From: Aselliscus stoliczkanus
Lineage: Eukaryota; Chordata; Mammalia; Chiroptera; Hipposideridae
Assembly: GCA_033961575.1 (NCBI GenBank)
Contig: CM066730.1
Span: forward strand, 151,493,523-151,557,522
DNA length: 64,000 nt
Direction of reading: 5' to 3'
Within the stretch, counting starts at the first letter, position 1; each line of letters starts with the position of its first letter. The notes under the pieces were generated by a model. It saw only the letters and a list, made by a program, of their open reading frames with translations. It was not told the origin of the DNA and searched no databases. Positions 21,831-33,870 of the stretch are shown one piece after another. The position numbers and the translations under genes were made by a program.

Positions 21831-23239
21831 TAGATTTTGGGTACTGTCTCCCAGCCAGGCTATAGGCAGAGGCTATGTCTCGTTTAGACCTCTCCACAGG
21901 ATCTAGTAGAGATCGGCAGACTACTTGGGGAGCCCTGTTCTAGAGCTTGTTTTCTCTGCTTTAAGACCAGATTCTGCTCCACCTTCCACATGCTAACAAG
22001 TGGCAGGACCAGTCCTAGATCCTGGGTCCCTGGCTGCATAGCTGCCCAGGCTCTTAACCACTGTGATCTACTGCTTCTCTCAAAGGCATCCATGAGGAAA
22101 CAAATACCTGAAGCCCTCATACTTGGAAACTCCATATTCATATCCACTCTCTTTCTCCATCTGGCAGTGCTTCTCAGTCCCTTCCCAGCCTCTGCAATTC
22201 TGGCAAAGAAGAAAGTAGTAGATGCCTCATCAGGGGCCCACCAGGGAGTCCCAGGACACATTCTGGTTGTGGGGGGATAGAGTGCTCCTGAGAGGGATAT
22301 GTGCAAGTCTAGAAATGGCTATGAAGACGCGCGGGAGGTCCCGTTCCTGCTCTGTGAGGGCAAGTGCTCCCTTCTCTCTCAGTGGGCAGAGAAGACTAGC
22401 ATGGGTCTCCTTTGTCCATTCTTGGGGATGCCCAGGGAAGGAATCTCTCCTAGTCCCTCCCGCAGCCTCACCTACAAATGACCAGTGCCCTGTTCTTCTG
22501 ATTCAATAAGTCTCTTTCACACCGGGCAGCATCAGCTTGATTTCTCTTGGTCTCATGCAGGGCAGTAGAAAGCAGGCCACCCCTCTCTTTAGCAGGTGGC
22601 CCCACGGGAGAGCTGCACCTCTCTTAAGAGTGTTAGATGCAGAGCAGCCCTGGAGGGAGGGGCTTCCAGATGGCAGACACAGGGGTCCTCCTCGTATCAG
22701 AATGGAGTTGGAGAGTGGATTTCCAGTCCTTGAAAAGCCCTGAGGATTTCCTGTCCATGCTGGTAAGGCAGCACAGAGCCTTGGGCGGATGAAAGATGCA
22801 GCCAGGAAGTTTAATGCCCCTGCAGCATTTCAGGTTTAGCCCCTAGAGCTAGTGAGCTGGGCATCCTTGTGAGGTTTCTATTTAGGGACTGAAATTTCTC
22901 CCCACTGAGACAGAGGAGGGAGGAGAGAACTATGACTGAGTTTCTACATCCCTGCTTGACATAGCGATAATACTAACAAGATGTGCTTTGTTTCCTTCCA
23001 AAGCACTTTTGTGTGTCTTTTATAACCTCAAGCATCTCATCCAAGGCCACATACCTGGTAGAGGTAAAACTAAGGCTTGGCAATAGATGATATAAATGTG
23101 CCTAATACTTATTACTGTCCTCAAGCTACTATTTATTGAAACCTATTATCCAAGGCTGCACGCCTCATTGTGGCATAAATGTTACCAAACCTATTATGAT
23201 AACTACCTACATTTATTTATTTATTTAATTTATTTTTAA
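21831..23239. other. Intergenic, nothing recognised
   Basis: Mixed unique sequence. Frames of up to 140 codons on both strands overlap each other and lack family features. A diverged MIR is possible at 23000-23170. Confidence 0.3.
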
Positions 23240-23361
23240 TTTTTTTAAGCTGAGTCATCCTGCCACCTGTTGGCAGCTCAATGGCAGCTCAGCTCAGGTG
23301 CTCAGAGCCCAGCGCTCACTCTTGAGTGAGCTCTTAACCAACGGAGCCACTCGGCCAGCCC
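23240..23361 (-). mobile_element. tRNA-derived SINE, type B
   Basis: Plus-strand text is GAGTCATCCTGCCACCTGTT, GGCAGCTCAATGGCAGCTCA, GAGTGAGCTCTTAACCAACG and GAGCCACTCGGCCAGCCC, the same family as at 3568 and 36688 in reverse. Confidence 0.85.
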
Positions 23362-25449
23362 TACTACCTACTACCTTACTTTTATCTGATGCTACACTGG
23401 GCACTACACATAATATAATTAATCCTTATAACAAGTTCAGTAAGCTATTTGATAAATCAAGGGGTACAGAGAGTTTCAGAAAATTAAGTTGTTCACACCA
23501 CATAGCAGATACATTGTACAGTCTGAATTGGAACCTAGAGCTGGAAAACTCCAAATCATTCTATTGCAGCATCTCTATAACCAAGGCGCAAAGCTGCTTT
23601 ACAGGGTCTGTACAGTCAGGCCGTGGAGTGTGTGTAACGCTGGGTGCAGGAGCCAGCTGGTCAAAGGCCAGGACAGATGTACAGTCTTCCTCAAACCCTC
23701 TTGGAGGACACTCTCCCCAGCTAAGTACTCTCTTGGGTCCTTCTGGAATTCCAAGAGAGAAAGGCAGGAGACTGGCTCAGCCTCATTCACTGCTGCAAGA
23801 CAGAGCTCGCTGGGGAGGAGCCTGCCTCATGCGGGAGGCACTGATCAACTATGAGAGATGGTCTAGTCCAGCAAGGTGGAATTCAACTTCTGAAGAATGT
23901 GGTGATGAAGGTCAACTTCAGGGCAAGGTGAAGTCCAGTTTGGGCACCAAGGGGCTTAAGGCCAGAGGAGAATACTTTTACCTTGGTAGAGGTCAGTGAG
24001 GAGGAATCCAGAGGTGGGAGAATGGAGGGGCAGATATGGGACAGAAGGGTGCTTTAGAGAGCAATTATTGATGTCAAAAGGGACTAGTACTTCTAGCTCA
24101 GCACAAGAAAGGCTTTTATGAAGGGCAGAGTCAAGGCTCCTAAGTTACTTTGAAAGGTAATGAGCCTCCTGTCCCTGAAAGTATGTGAACAGTAGTTGGG
24201 GCATCCTTTGCCAGGGAGCCCGTAGAGAAGATATGTGATCACCCTCTGATAGGAACTGGATCTCCAAGATAACTTCAAGCCTCAGTGTCTGAATCTCTGA
24301 AGTTGTCCAGAGCAGATTTGTGGGGTGTCACTGAGGGCTGAGGGAGGGACCTGCAACCCAGAGCATATCAGAACAAGACAGAGCCTGTTTGCTCTGGACT
24401 CGGGCCCACCCCATCCTCAGCTCAGCACTGGCCACCACAGACCCAGACCTCTCCTAAACACGGGATCTGAGGAGGACTGGGGTTGCCCTTCTCAGCTGGG
24501 AGGAGAAGCAGGGCTGGGGGTACCATGGCCTGGGCCAGGGTCTTGCTATGAAGGTAGCCATCTGCCTGTGGAGTTTAGGGAGGTGGCATGTTTCAGTCAT
24601 CCATGGAAATTGTGCTCTGGCAGGAGTGCGTGAATCAAGGTGGCAGCTGCCCCAACCCGCAGACCTGGGGCCCTGGGACCCAATGCCTGCTCCCTGGGGC
24701 CAGGTCCCAGGCTCCTCTCTGACCCTGAGTCTGTCTTCACTTTTCATACCTTTCCAGTCTAGTGATAGTCTTCATTCCTCTGTGGTCCTCTGTATCTCCT
24801 CATCTGCCTATCTGTCTGCATTGATCCTTTCTGGTGTGCCTGTATCTCTGTTCTGTCCAGCCTGGGTCTCTGATCAGTGGCCTAGTCTAGCCTTGCTGCC
24901 CATAGTTGGGGAACTGCCATCTCAGGCCCCCTTTCACACCTTCTCTATCTTCAGTCTCCCAGGATCTCCAGATCCCACCAGGCTCCCACGGATCCCATCT
25001 TCCCCCTGGCCCAGCACACCCCAGGCCTTAGAGGAGGGTACAGCCTGGTTAACCCTTGTGCTCCAGAGCCAGCACTCTCTCCTCTTCCCACTGAGGAGTC
25101 CAGGATGTGTCCAGGATGAGTCCAGGCTGCTGGATGTGGCAGAAAGGAGACTTGGAGAAGGGCCAGCCCTGGCACCACTGCCTGGCCTCTGACCTTCCAT
25201 CAGGATGCCTATTCCCTTCATGCAGCTCACTGGAAAGGAGTTCATAGTGTGGAGGGCAGTGGGGGCTATGCAAACTCGAGGGGGTCAGCATATGACCATG
25301 TCGCTGTGGGTGGAGGAGGCACCAGCAGCCTGGCGTTATTGCTTCCCTGCATCTGCTCGGCCTGGTCAGCTACCTGCCCAGCTTCACTCACTTCACTTTT
25401 TGATCAAGTTTTCTGCACCTGCTGCCCCTTTTCATTTCAGGCAGGTCAG
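23362..25449. other. Intergenic, moderately GC-rich, nothing recognised
   Basis: Two long open frames cross here (233 codons at 23298-23999 and 214 codons at 24548-25192). The first begins inside the SINE and the second is a low-information Ser/Pro/Leu-rich frame overlapped by others. No conserved motif is visible. Confidence 0.35.
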
Positions 25450-25464
25450 TCCAACCACATTCTT

Positions 25465-25940
25465 TTTTTGTTTTTAATTGGGGAATTGGGTAGGGGGACC
25501 AGCCAAGTTGTTCTTCAGTCTTCGTTGTGGAGGGCGCCAGTTGCCATCTGGCTGCCCATTGGCAGCTCATGGCCTCTTAAGCTCAAGGTGCTGTGTTCAA
25601 TCTTAGTTGCGGGTGGGTGTAGCCACCATCCCATGTGGGAGTCAAACAGCTTTGTTGTTAAGAGCACATGTTCTAGTCACTGAGCCATCTGGGCGGCAGC
25701 TCAGCTCAAGGTGCCAAGTTCAGTCTTAGTTGAGGGTGGGCATAGGCCACCATCGAACAAGTAGTCTTGTTAGGAGCACGTGCTCTCACCAGCTGAGCCA
25801 TCGTGCCACCTGTTGGCAGCTCAGCAGCAGCTCAGCTATGGTGCAGCATCACTGGCCCATATGGGAATCAAACTGGCAGCCCTGTTGCTCAGTGCTCATG
25901 CTCTTAAGCTAACTCTTAACCAACTGAGCCACTCAGCCTA
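25465..25940 (-). mobile_element. Three-headed tRNA-derived SINE (about 476 bp)
   Basis: Read on the reverse strand the unit has three tRNA-like A-box regions in tandem: GAGTGGCTCAGTTGGTTAAG, then GATGGCTCAGCTGGTGAGAG, then GATGGCTCAGTGACTAGAAC. Each is followed by a body with CAACTAAGA-type text. It ends with CAATTCCCCAATTAAAAACA and an A-rich tail. A perfect 15-bp direct repeat TCCAACCACATTCTT at 25450-25464 and 25941-25955 shows that all three units inserted as one piece. Confidence 0.9.
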
Positions 25941-25955
25941 TCCAACCACATTCTT

Positions 25956-27059
25956 GTATAGACATTCAGAGAGGCAGTGTTTGCCTGGTGGTTTTGAGTA
26001 CAGGCTTGGGGGTTGGCTACAGCTGTGTCCCCGGGCAAGCTGTGCCATCAATTTCTGTAAAATGGGTATAGCAGTAATGTCCACCTCATGGGCAGCTCTG
26101 TGCAGGGCTCATGTTCAGCCTGTAGGCATTCTGGCACAGCTTCTCCTGTTTTCTATGACAGGTGTCTGTTCTGATTGGAGGGTGCCCATATTTATTGTTA
26201 AATTTTTCAACTATCACCCCAGGTATGGGGATAAAATAAAATAATGCATGTAAAGCACATGTCATAGTGCTTGGCACATAACTGTTATAACATTAATAAT
26301 ATTTTATATTAAATTATTAAAATACTTGTATCTATTATATAATTGTGATTTGTATTATTAAATCATTAAATTATTATATTGTTTAAAATAATATTTATAT
26401 TCTCATTATTTATTGGCTGGGACAGGAGTTGACAGAAATGCTAGAGAGATTCATAATACTTGGTGCCAAGTTTCCCAATCTTCCTCCCTCAACTGACTTG
26501 TGCTCTGATTTCTCCTGGGGACTCATGACCTTCAGACACAGGTAATTTTCTCCAGATCTCTGAGGAACAGGAAGGAAAAGTATAGCAAGAGATAATGTCT
26601 GTTCTTCTTTTTCTGACTTCTCAGGATCTCCCGGTTTGTATATCATTGAGTAACTGTTTATTGGGTCTTACTCTGTGCCAAGCTCTGTGTTAAGTAAGGA
26701 GTTACCACAGGAAACAATAAAGCTATGCACGGTGAAGCCAGGCTGCTCGGTGCAGATGTGTTTGACCTGTGGAATTTCCAAATCAGCCGGGACTTGCCTT
26801 GAGCTGACACAGGATCCAGGGGGCTGACCAATTGGTCGTCTAGAAGTCTGGGTTCAAGTCTCAACTCTGTGACCAACTGCCTCAGTGACCTGGGATCCAT
26901 CTCCTTCCTCTGCCTCCTTTCCTCGCATGGCATCTTGGGCCACTTTCTGTGATGCTTTCCATTTCAGTCCTTGCAGCAGCTGAAGTTCTCTCTAAAGTGT
27001 CTGACCTTCTTTGGAGACTGGTGACTAAAACTGAACCTGGCTTTCAGGAGTGATGCCAG
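25956..27059. other. Intergenic, AT-rich patch, nothing recognised
   Basis: About 26270-26410 is almost pure A/T with ATTATTAAA-like words. The remainder is unassigned, with a possible MIR at 26640-26720 and 26830-26930. Confidence 0.3.
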
Positions 27060-27360
27060 GGTATTGATCAAATGTTTTTAGACTTTTCTTTGTAGACAAG
27101 GGAGCCATGGAAGGATTGATGGAGTGGCCTGGTCAGATTTTTGTTTTAGAGAAAGTGCTCTGAAGGCCAGTGCAGAGAAAGGGCTGGACACAGATCCAGC
27201 TGGAGGACTGAGATGAAACCAGGTGAGAGAAGATGCCAGTGTCTGAGACGGACAGTGACAACTGAATTGAAGAAGGACAGATGAGTGTGAGAGGTGCTTT
27301 AGAGGTGGTAGCAATGGAACCTGGTAAGAGGTAGGGGGATGAGAACGGAATTGAGGGGTT
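27060..27360 (-). mobile_element. L2-like fragment, antisense
   Basis: GTGGCCTGGTCAGATTTTTG, GGCTGGACACAGATCCAGCT and GAACCTGGTAAGAGGTAGGG follow the order of an antisense L2. Old and diverged. Confidence 0.4.
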
Positions 27361-28199
27361 TCCCCAACTCTGTTGTGACAACATGGATCTTAGAGATACC
27401 ACTGGTTACCGTGTATGTGTGCATATGCACACTTATATCCATATATCCACATAATCAAATTAAGTCCAACACAAGATTCTTTGCCCTCATGATTTGCCTT
27501 TCCCATCTGAGAATCAAAGCCAGAAAACATTTCAGTAAACTGAGGACTCAGATTAGTTAATTTCTGGTTAGCTGTGGTTTTACTGCATGTGCAGGAGAAT
27601 GAGTGAGATTCAGTGTCTCCCATATATTTCCCCAGAATGGAAACAATGATCCTTACCCTATACTTCTCACAGTCATCATAAGGCTTAAAGAGAGAATTAA
27701 CGTCAAGGTATATGTTAAGGCACAGACCAAATGCTGAACTCCATATGTTTGGCCCAAATGGAGGCACAGAGGCCAGGGTCATCATGGTAGAAAATGGTGC
27801 TGCCCTTTGTTCTCCCTCACATGGGGTTTCTGGTTCCTAGCCCTGAGAGCTAGGCAGTTTTTCCCCAGGAAAGAAGTGTTTTATCCTCAGGGGTGTCAGG
27901 GGAAGGATGATGGGGACCCAGGGTTTCAGGGAGCCTGAGTCTCTGACCCAAGGTCCTGGTGCAGAATAGCATCCTTGGGCACGTGCCACTGGTTTATAGA
28001 TAGCTTGTTCCAATTGCCCTCAGCCTCTCCATGTGGTTTGACCGGGTTAAACACTCTTGAACATCAGACTCTGAAAGAGCAAGCCCATTCATTGGCTGTA
28101 TGTAAAAAAATGAAAAGTTAGAAATGGCAGCTCATTTTCTAACTCTTGGCCCCAAGGTAGAATATTCTCACATTTGGGATTTTCTTCTCAGGAAGAATG
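27361..28199. other. Intergenic, nothing recognised
   Basis: No gene or clear repeat seen. Confidence 0.3.
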
Positions 28200-28360
28200 T
28201 GGCTTGCAAGGTAGGTATTTTTCTTCCTGTTTTGCAGGTGAGGAAATGGAGGCCTAAGAAGTGAGCTAACAGCTCACTAAGGCCATGTGGCAAGTAAAGC
28301 CAGAGCTAGGAGTCCAGCAGAACCCACTGTCTCTAAACCCTATGCCCTTTCCATGCTGCC
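28200..28360 (-). repeat. MIR SINE remnant
   Basis: GTTTTGCAGGTGAGGAAATG, then AAAGCCAGAGCTAGGAGTCC, is the reverse MIR pattern. Confidence 0.55.
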
Positions 28361-29039
28361 ATGTGGTTTCTCTCCCTTTGAGACCACCTGGCCCAAACAC
28401 CATTATACTTTATGCAGAAGCTGATGCCAACCTGGGGAGACAATGCAACCTAGAAAGGCCTTTTGGTGAAAGACAGGGATTTAGTAAAAATAGTTATCTG
28501 CTAGCTACCTGACAGCTATCGGATAATGTCTGAGACTGTCCTAGAAAAGAACATAGCATATAGGAGATTCAAAATGTGTTCAGTCCTTTGGTCAAAGTCA
28601 AGAAACCATCTGATGTATTAGATGTTGGCACAAGTTCTTGGGAAGATTCATTCATGATGCTCCAAAAGAGAACAAGCAGATTGGAAAACATGGAAGTTGG
28701 GTCAGATAAATTGGTGCCAGGAAAAGTATACTACTGACAGCATCAAGATTGCTTCCATTCCCTAAGTACTGATGAGGCACATAATATCTCTTCAGTAAGG
28801 CTGTCCTCTGCCGATTCCCCAGGAAGAAATGGAGGCTCAGGGAGGTTAAGGTGAGAAAGAGCTAAGAATCAGTAAGAAGCTAAAAGAGTGAATGAAACGC
28901 TGGCCTTGTGGGGAGAAGCAACAGAGGTAGGCATCTGGGAGAATGAAAATTCACTGTGGGCCTCAAGTCTGATGGGGGCACTTCTCAAGATGCTTGCTTG
29001 TGTAGCTGGGACCTGAATCTCAGTCCTGTGTATGGAGAA

Positions 29040-29290
29040 CCATCCAGAAACACCTTTAGCATTTATTATGCATCTACCACATGTTAGGCCTTCTGTGTGA
29101 TACTTTTCATGCCAAAATATCATTCAGTGCTTGCAGCAAATGTAACGAAGAGACAATTATTCTCATTTAGTGCTGGAAGAAGTAGTCTTAAAGGGGTAAG
29201 AAGTGGGATAAAAGGCTTGCTTAAGGTCACTCACTCAGTAAATTATAGAGCCAGGACTTAGAATTCAATGCTTCTAACACCCCATGGCTT
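29040..29290 (-). repeat. MIR SINE remnant
   Basis: TTTATTATGCATCTACCACA, then GGCTTGCTTAAGGTCACTCA and AGAGCCAGGACTTAGAATTC, is the reverse MIR pattern. Confidence 0.55.
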
Positions 29291-29805
29291 GAGATGGGAT
29301 GGGTAGTCAGAGAGCTGTCCTGGACTGGGGCAGATTGAGGGTAAAATTAAAGTGAAAACATAATTCAGTGTCTTCAACAAGACCCAAAAGTTCTCTCACT
29401 GTAATTTGCCAAGTTGCATAGAGTCTGTACACCAATATTTATCTCTAAACACATGGCTACCTTACTCAGAAGGGAAAGTAAAGAGCAGCTAGCCCAGTGC
29501 TTTCATTTCAGAACTGAGGAAACTCAGACTGAGATGGGTAATTACTAGGGGTGGGAGTTGGGGGTCAGAGACAGAGACTGGACCAGATGTGGAAGCCTTT
29601 TCCTCTTCATAAATTTCCTGAAAGTGGTGGCAGTGGATAACAGCTGGTAAAATGGACTGTCATGTTCAGGGGAGTCATGGTGTTTCTTTCTTACTGGGCA
29701 CTGACCACTACTCCAATGCCATCAGTAACCCTCACCCTGGTGCATACCTTAGCTAGTCCTTTGTCTGAATTGGTGCCTTTCTTTTTCACTGAGAGGTAGA
29801 ACACA

Positions 29806-30732
29806 ATGCAAGAGTCTAACCAGTCCTCTGCAACAGAATTCATCCTTTGGGGCTTCTCCTTCAGCCCCAGGACCATGCCTCTGCTCTTCTCCGACTTCCT
29901 GATGACCTACCTGTTGATTATTCTGGGCAACAGCCTAATCACCATCCTCATCTGCCTGGACTCACACCTCCACATACCCATGTACTTCTTTATTGGCATC
30001 CTTTCCATGTTAGATCTGGGATACACCCCTATAGCTGTGCCCCAGATGTTGGCACATCTTGCAGAAGACTATCTCTTTTGCCAGCTGTGTGGCCCAAATG
30101 TACATTTTCTTGCTGCTAGGCATTACTGAGTCCTGGCTCTTTGCCATCATGCCTATAGACAGGTACGTGGCCATCTACCACCCACTCAGGTACAAGGTCA
30201 TCATGAGCCCATGGTTATGTGGGGTAATGGCCATTTTCTATGGACTCTGGGGTGTCATCTCTGCTCATGTCTACACTGTCTTTGTCATGCATCTGCCCTA
30301 TTGCGGCCCCAACAAGATCAATCACTTCTACTGTGAAATCCCAGCAGTCTTAAAGCTGGCTTGTGCAGACATCTCAGTCAATGACTGGATAGGCTTCATT
30401 CTTGGCTTTAGTGTCATTCTGGTTCCACTTCCATTTTCCTTCGTCTTTGTCATTTACATCAACATCTTCATTGCCATCTTGAGGATCCACTCAGCCCAGC
30501 GTGGCTGAAGGCCTTCTCCACCTGTGCCACCTACATCACTGTGGTCACCATGTTCTGTGTGCCAGTCATGGTCATGTACATGAAGCCTGGCTCTGAGGCC
30601 TCCCCAGGAGAGGACAAGAAGTTGGCCCTCTTCTGCTTTCCTCAACCCTGTCATCTACAGCCTCCAGGGCAAGGACTTTGTGTGAAAAGGGCTTTCCTCA
30701 AGATGACAGGCTGGGGCAGTTCCCCAGAATGA
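29806..30732 (+). pseudogene. Olfactory receptor pseudogene with multiple indels
   Basis: The start MQESNQSSATEF and the end (NKM-type tail GWGSSPE) are both preserved, so the full span of a 312-codon-type OR is present. It fits the OR at 4614 best (same SNQS/INQS start, same GWG..PE end). An approximately 8-base loss near 30058 removes part of the H-L-x-x-Q-K loop after TM2 and shifts frame. A one-base loss near 30499, just before the KAFSTC motif, shifts it back. Near 30633 about 14 bases are missing between ALF and NP.IY, and extra bases near 30680 restore frame. MPIDRYVAIYHP retains DRY but has lost the usual cysteine of AIC. No functional receptor can be made. An AG six bases before the ATG (GGTAG, AACACA, ATG) sits where intact ORs have their acceptor. 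Confidence 0.93.
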
Positions 30733-31329
30733 GGCCTTGGAAGGATAGCTGGAGGAGAGAGAAACAAGACTCATGATGTATAGTCAATGCCCTAAACACT
30801 TACTCATGTGACCCAGCAGCAGCAGTACATGCCCCCCGCACTCTGCCCCAACCTCAGCTCTACACAGATCATGATTTGGCTAACAGACCAACACCATAAA
30901 ATGTCTTCCAGGCACATCAGTCTTTTAGTTCCCTTTTGTTCTAGAGTCTCAGTGATTAACAAAAGGAGGGGTATCTGAGCCATTAAAATCTTTTATTGAA
31001 ACAAAGTTGATGGGCTTTGGGGTGTGCCCTGGGACCGAATCTATGGAGAGGTTCATCACCCTCTGGAACCTGCACGGGGGATTAGCTAGAGGGAAGGGCA
31101 AGGGCCTTGGCCTTGGAGGACTCCTGGGTGGGGAGGAAGGAGTAAATGCTACTGCAGCAACTTACAAGGCATAGAGTGCCTGCTTTAGATATGCAGACTG
31201 GAGACAAGTTGGGAGGCCAGATAGGGCTTGGCCTCACTGACTGTCCCAGGCGCATCGCAGGTCACTCTGTTCTTTTTCTCACTCCGAATAAACTGGAGTC
31301 TGTCTTTGCCTTGAATGTGCCATACTCTT
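30733..31329. other. 3' flank of OR pseudogene, nothing recognised
   Basis: Unique sequence without frames of interest. Confidence 0.3.
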
Positions 31330-31680
31330 TCTCATTTTAGGATTTCCACCTATGCTATTCTTTCTTTCCTCACTTTTCACTCTACCCTATTATGCCTTTA
31401 AGTCCTGTTCATCCATCAGGTCATGGCTTAAATTGCAGCTCCTCAAAAAAGCCTTTCCATGAGCCTCTCGAGTGAGTTAGCCTTCCAAAGCACCTTGTAC
31501 TTATCTCATAATAATAAAGGCATATGGCTCAACATCTGAGTTCTCTGCTAGGTAGCAAGTTCCATGAGGCAAGGACTATGGACCCAATTGGCTCCTGTGT
31601 CCCTAAGGTATAGCCCCATGCTGCCCACATACTGTCCTTCAACAGATATTTTATGAGTAAAGAAATGAAAAGGAACAGCC
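31330..31680 (+). mobile_element. L2 3' end
   Basis: GTCCTGTTCATCCATCAGGT, GGCAAGGACTATGGACCCAA and GTCCTTCAACAGATATTTTA follow the L2 3'-end order, with the terminal repeat-like TATTTTATGAGTAAAG. Confidence 0.65.
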
Positions 31681-31829
31681 AGAAAGAGAAGATGATGCCA
31701 GTGTGTGGGATAGTGGATGAATTAGGTCTAGCAAAATGTAGGAAATGGTGGCAGGTACAAAAAAGGGGAGAAGATAAAAATGATTAAATGTTTTTTCAGC
31801 TATAATCATATAGAAAAACCTGTTTGCTT

Positions 31830-32480
31830 TTGGTATTAATAAACATAAAATGAATCAGTGGAATATCATTTTTCACCTTTTCTAAACTAGCAAAGTTTAG
31901 AAAAATGGTGGTACTCAATGCTGGGATGGATGCTGTGAGACTGACACCCACATTCATTGCTGAAAAGAATATCATTGATTATACCTTTCCAGAGCAGTGC
32001 CTTCCACATAGTAGACACTCAATATATTTGTTAAATGAAGAGTAATAATACTAATAATTATGGCTCTACTTATTAAACATTTATGTGGCAATATAGTTTT
32101 AGGAATTTTATATGTGTTATTCATTTAATAAAAATATTGACAAATGGAAAGCATGTAACAGTATGTATCATGAACATTTACAATGTCTATATACTTGGGT
32201 TCTCCAGATATTATACTTTTAGGACTTTGTTTTAAAAACAAAATCAGAAATTCAAAGTGTACAAATATGTTCATCAAGGAATTATTGGAAACAGCTGTAA
32301 ATAAGATATATTAACTTTATGAAATACTATGCAACCAATACTATGTACTATCATGTTTTGAAGCAATATTTAATTACATTGAAAAGTATGATATAATGTT
32401 AGGTGGGAAAAAAATCAAGATATAAAATTGTATACGTAAAGTTAATCCAAATTTATAAAATATGCAGACATTCATTTTTT
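31830..32480 (+). mobile_element. Probable old L1M 3' fragments
   Basis: GATGGATGCTGTGAGACTGA, then GGAATTATTGGAAACAGCTG and GAAATACTATGCAACCAATA, resemble the L1M 3' region. A short MIR- or L2-like tail appears at 31990-32035. Confidence 0.4.
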
Positions 32481-32499
32481 TAAAGCCTTAAAGGATATG

Positions 32500-32818
32500 C
32501 AGTTGACTTGAACAACACGAAGGTTAGGAGTGCCAACTGTGCAGTTGAAAGTCCATGTGTAACTTTTGATTCCCTCCAAACTGAACTACTAATAGCTTAT
32601 TGTCGACCAGAAACCTAACTGATAATATAACAGAATTAATAAACATTTTGTATGTATATGTATTATATACTGTATTCATACAATAAGGTAAGCTAAAGAA
32701 AAGGTTATTAAGAAAATCATAAGGAAGAGAAAATACATTTACAGTATTTACTGAAAAAAAAAATCCACATATAAGTGGACCCATGCAGTTCCAACGTGTA
32801 TTATTCAAGAGTCAACTA
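32500..32818 (+). mobile_element. Tigger-like (Tc/mariner) non-autonomous DNA transposon
   Basis: The left end CAGTTGACTTGAACAACACG and the right end CGTGTATTATTCAAGAGTCA are imperfect inverted repeats of the known CAGTTGACCCTTGAACAACA type. A second inner pair near TAAGTGGACCCATG adds to a palindromic structure. About 320 bp, near complete, old. Confidence 0.65.
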
Positions 32819-32823
32819 GTATA

Positions 32824-33225
32824 GGGCTGGCTGAGTGGCACGTTCGTTAAGAGCTGGCATGAGGGTCAGTGTCACTGCCCTCTACAGCTAAGATGGTGAA
32901 CAACAGCTCCGAGCTGGGCTGCTGTGAGTCCCTGGGAAGGCATAGCTGCAGCCTCTGCTGCAGTGGGCTGCCATAGGCTGCAGTGAGCGGCCGGCAGCCA
33001 GTGTGAGCTGCCAAGAGCCGCCGTGAGCGGCCATCCAGAGGTCAGCGACTGATCTGCCTCACCTGGGGAGAGCACAATGATGATACCAACATGGGCCAGT
33101 GAAGCAATGTCCTCCACAACTAGACTGAAGAACAAAAGGACAGCAACTTGTCTGTTCCCCTTCCCCGGTTCCCCAATGCTGTTCCCCTCTCCCAATTCCC
33201 CAATAAAATCTTTAAAAAAAAAAAA
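32824..33225 (+). mobile_element. tRNA-derived SINE, long form (type A), head deleted
   Basis: GGGCTGGCTGAGTGGCACGT start, CCCTCTACAGCTAAGATGGT junction, AATTCCCCAATAAAATCTTT end and A tail. About 37 bases of the head, including the B-box, are missing after GTTAAGAGCTGGC. Flanked by AGTCAACTAGTATA (32810-32823) and AGTCAACTGTATA (33226-33238). Confidence 0.93.
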
Positions 33226-33429
33226 AGTCAACTGTATATTAACATGTTAACACTGAATATCTCTGGGTATAAGATAATAAGTGATTTTTATTTTTGGTCA
33301 CGCTTTACTCTCTAAAATTTCTACATTCAGCATATATTGTCTTTATGGTAGAAAGACATAAAGATTGCTTGAAAAATATTTGTTGTCCTGTCAGAGAAAA
33401 GAAAGTTAGCCATGATGTTGGCATCATTC

Positions 33430-33870
33430 ATTCCTTCATCAAACATTCACTGATACTTACTGTATGGCAGGCTTAATGCTAGGTCCTGTGGATGCAAGCA
33501 CGAATAATCTAAACCCCAGTCTAGTGGGTGAGAGATAAGTACTAAGATAAGAATGCTATAAGGTACTAAGTTTGCTGCTGGAAATATAAGCTCTGAGTGA
33601 GTGAAGAGGGGGTGGGCCGGGCTTCACAAATGAGGCCATATTTTTGCTGGGTGTTGGGAGCATGAGTGAAAATTTGATAACTGGAGAAAAGAGCAGGGAG
33701 CAGGGCTGGGGGTTATTCCAAACAGAGAAGACAGGATGTTGAAAGCCTAGAGCCATGGAGATTTTGGAGAATGGGCAGGATGACTGGGATACAGGCCCAG
33801 ACAAGGGAGAGTAGATGTAACAGATAGGGCTTGGCATGCCTTGTTAAAGAACTTAGGTCTCCCCACACCC
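33430..33870 (-). mobile_element. L2 fragment, antisense
   Basis: CATTCACTGATACTTACTGT, GGTCCTGTGGATGCAAGCAC, GGGGTGGGCCGGGCTTCACA and TGTTGAAAGCCTAGAGCCAT follow the antisense L2 order. Confidence 0.6.

Noticed and set aside
23298..23999. 233-codon plus-strand open frame
   Set aside because: It begins inside a type B SINE and runs into unique sequence, with no motif and overlapping frames; chance openness is the simplest explanation.
24548..25192. 214-codon plus-strand open frame
   Set aside because: Ser/Leu/Pro-rich, overlapped by minus-strand frames, no Kozak-like or splice evidence and no recognisable domain.
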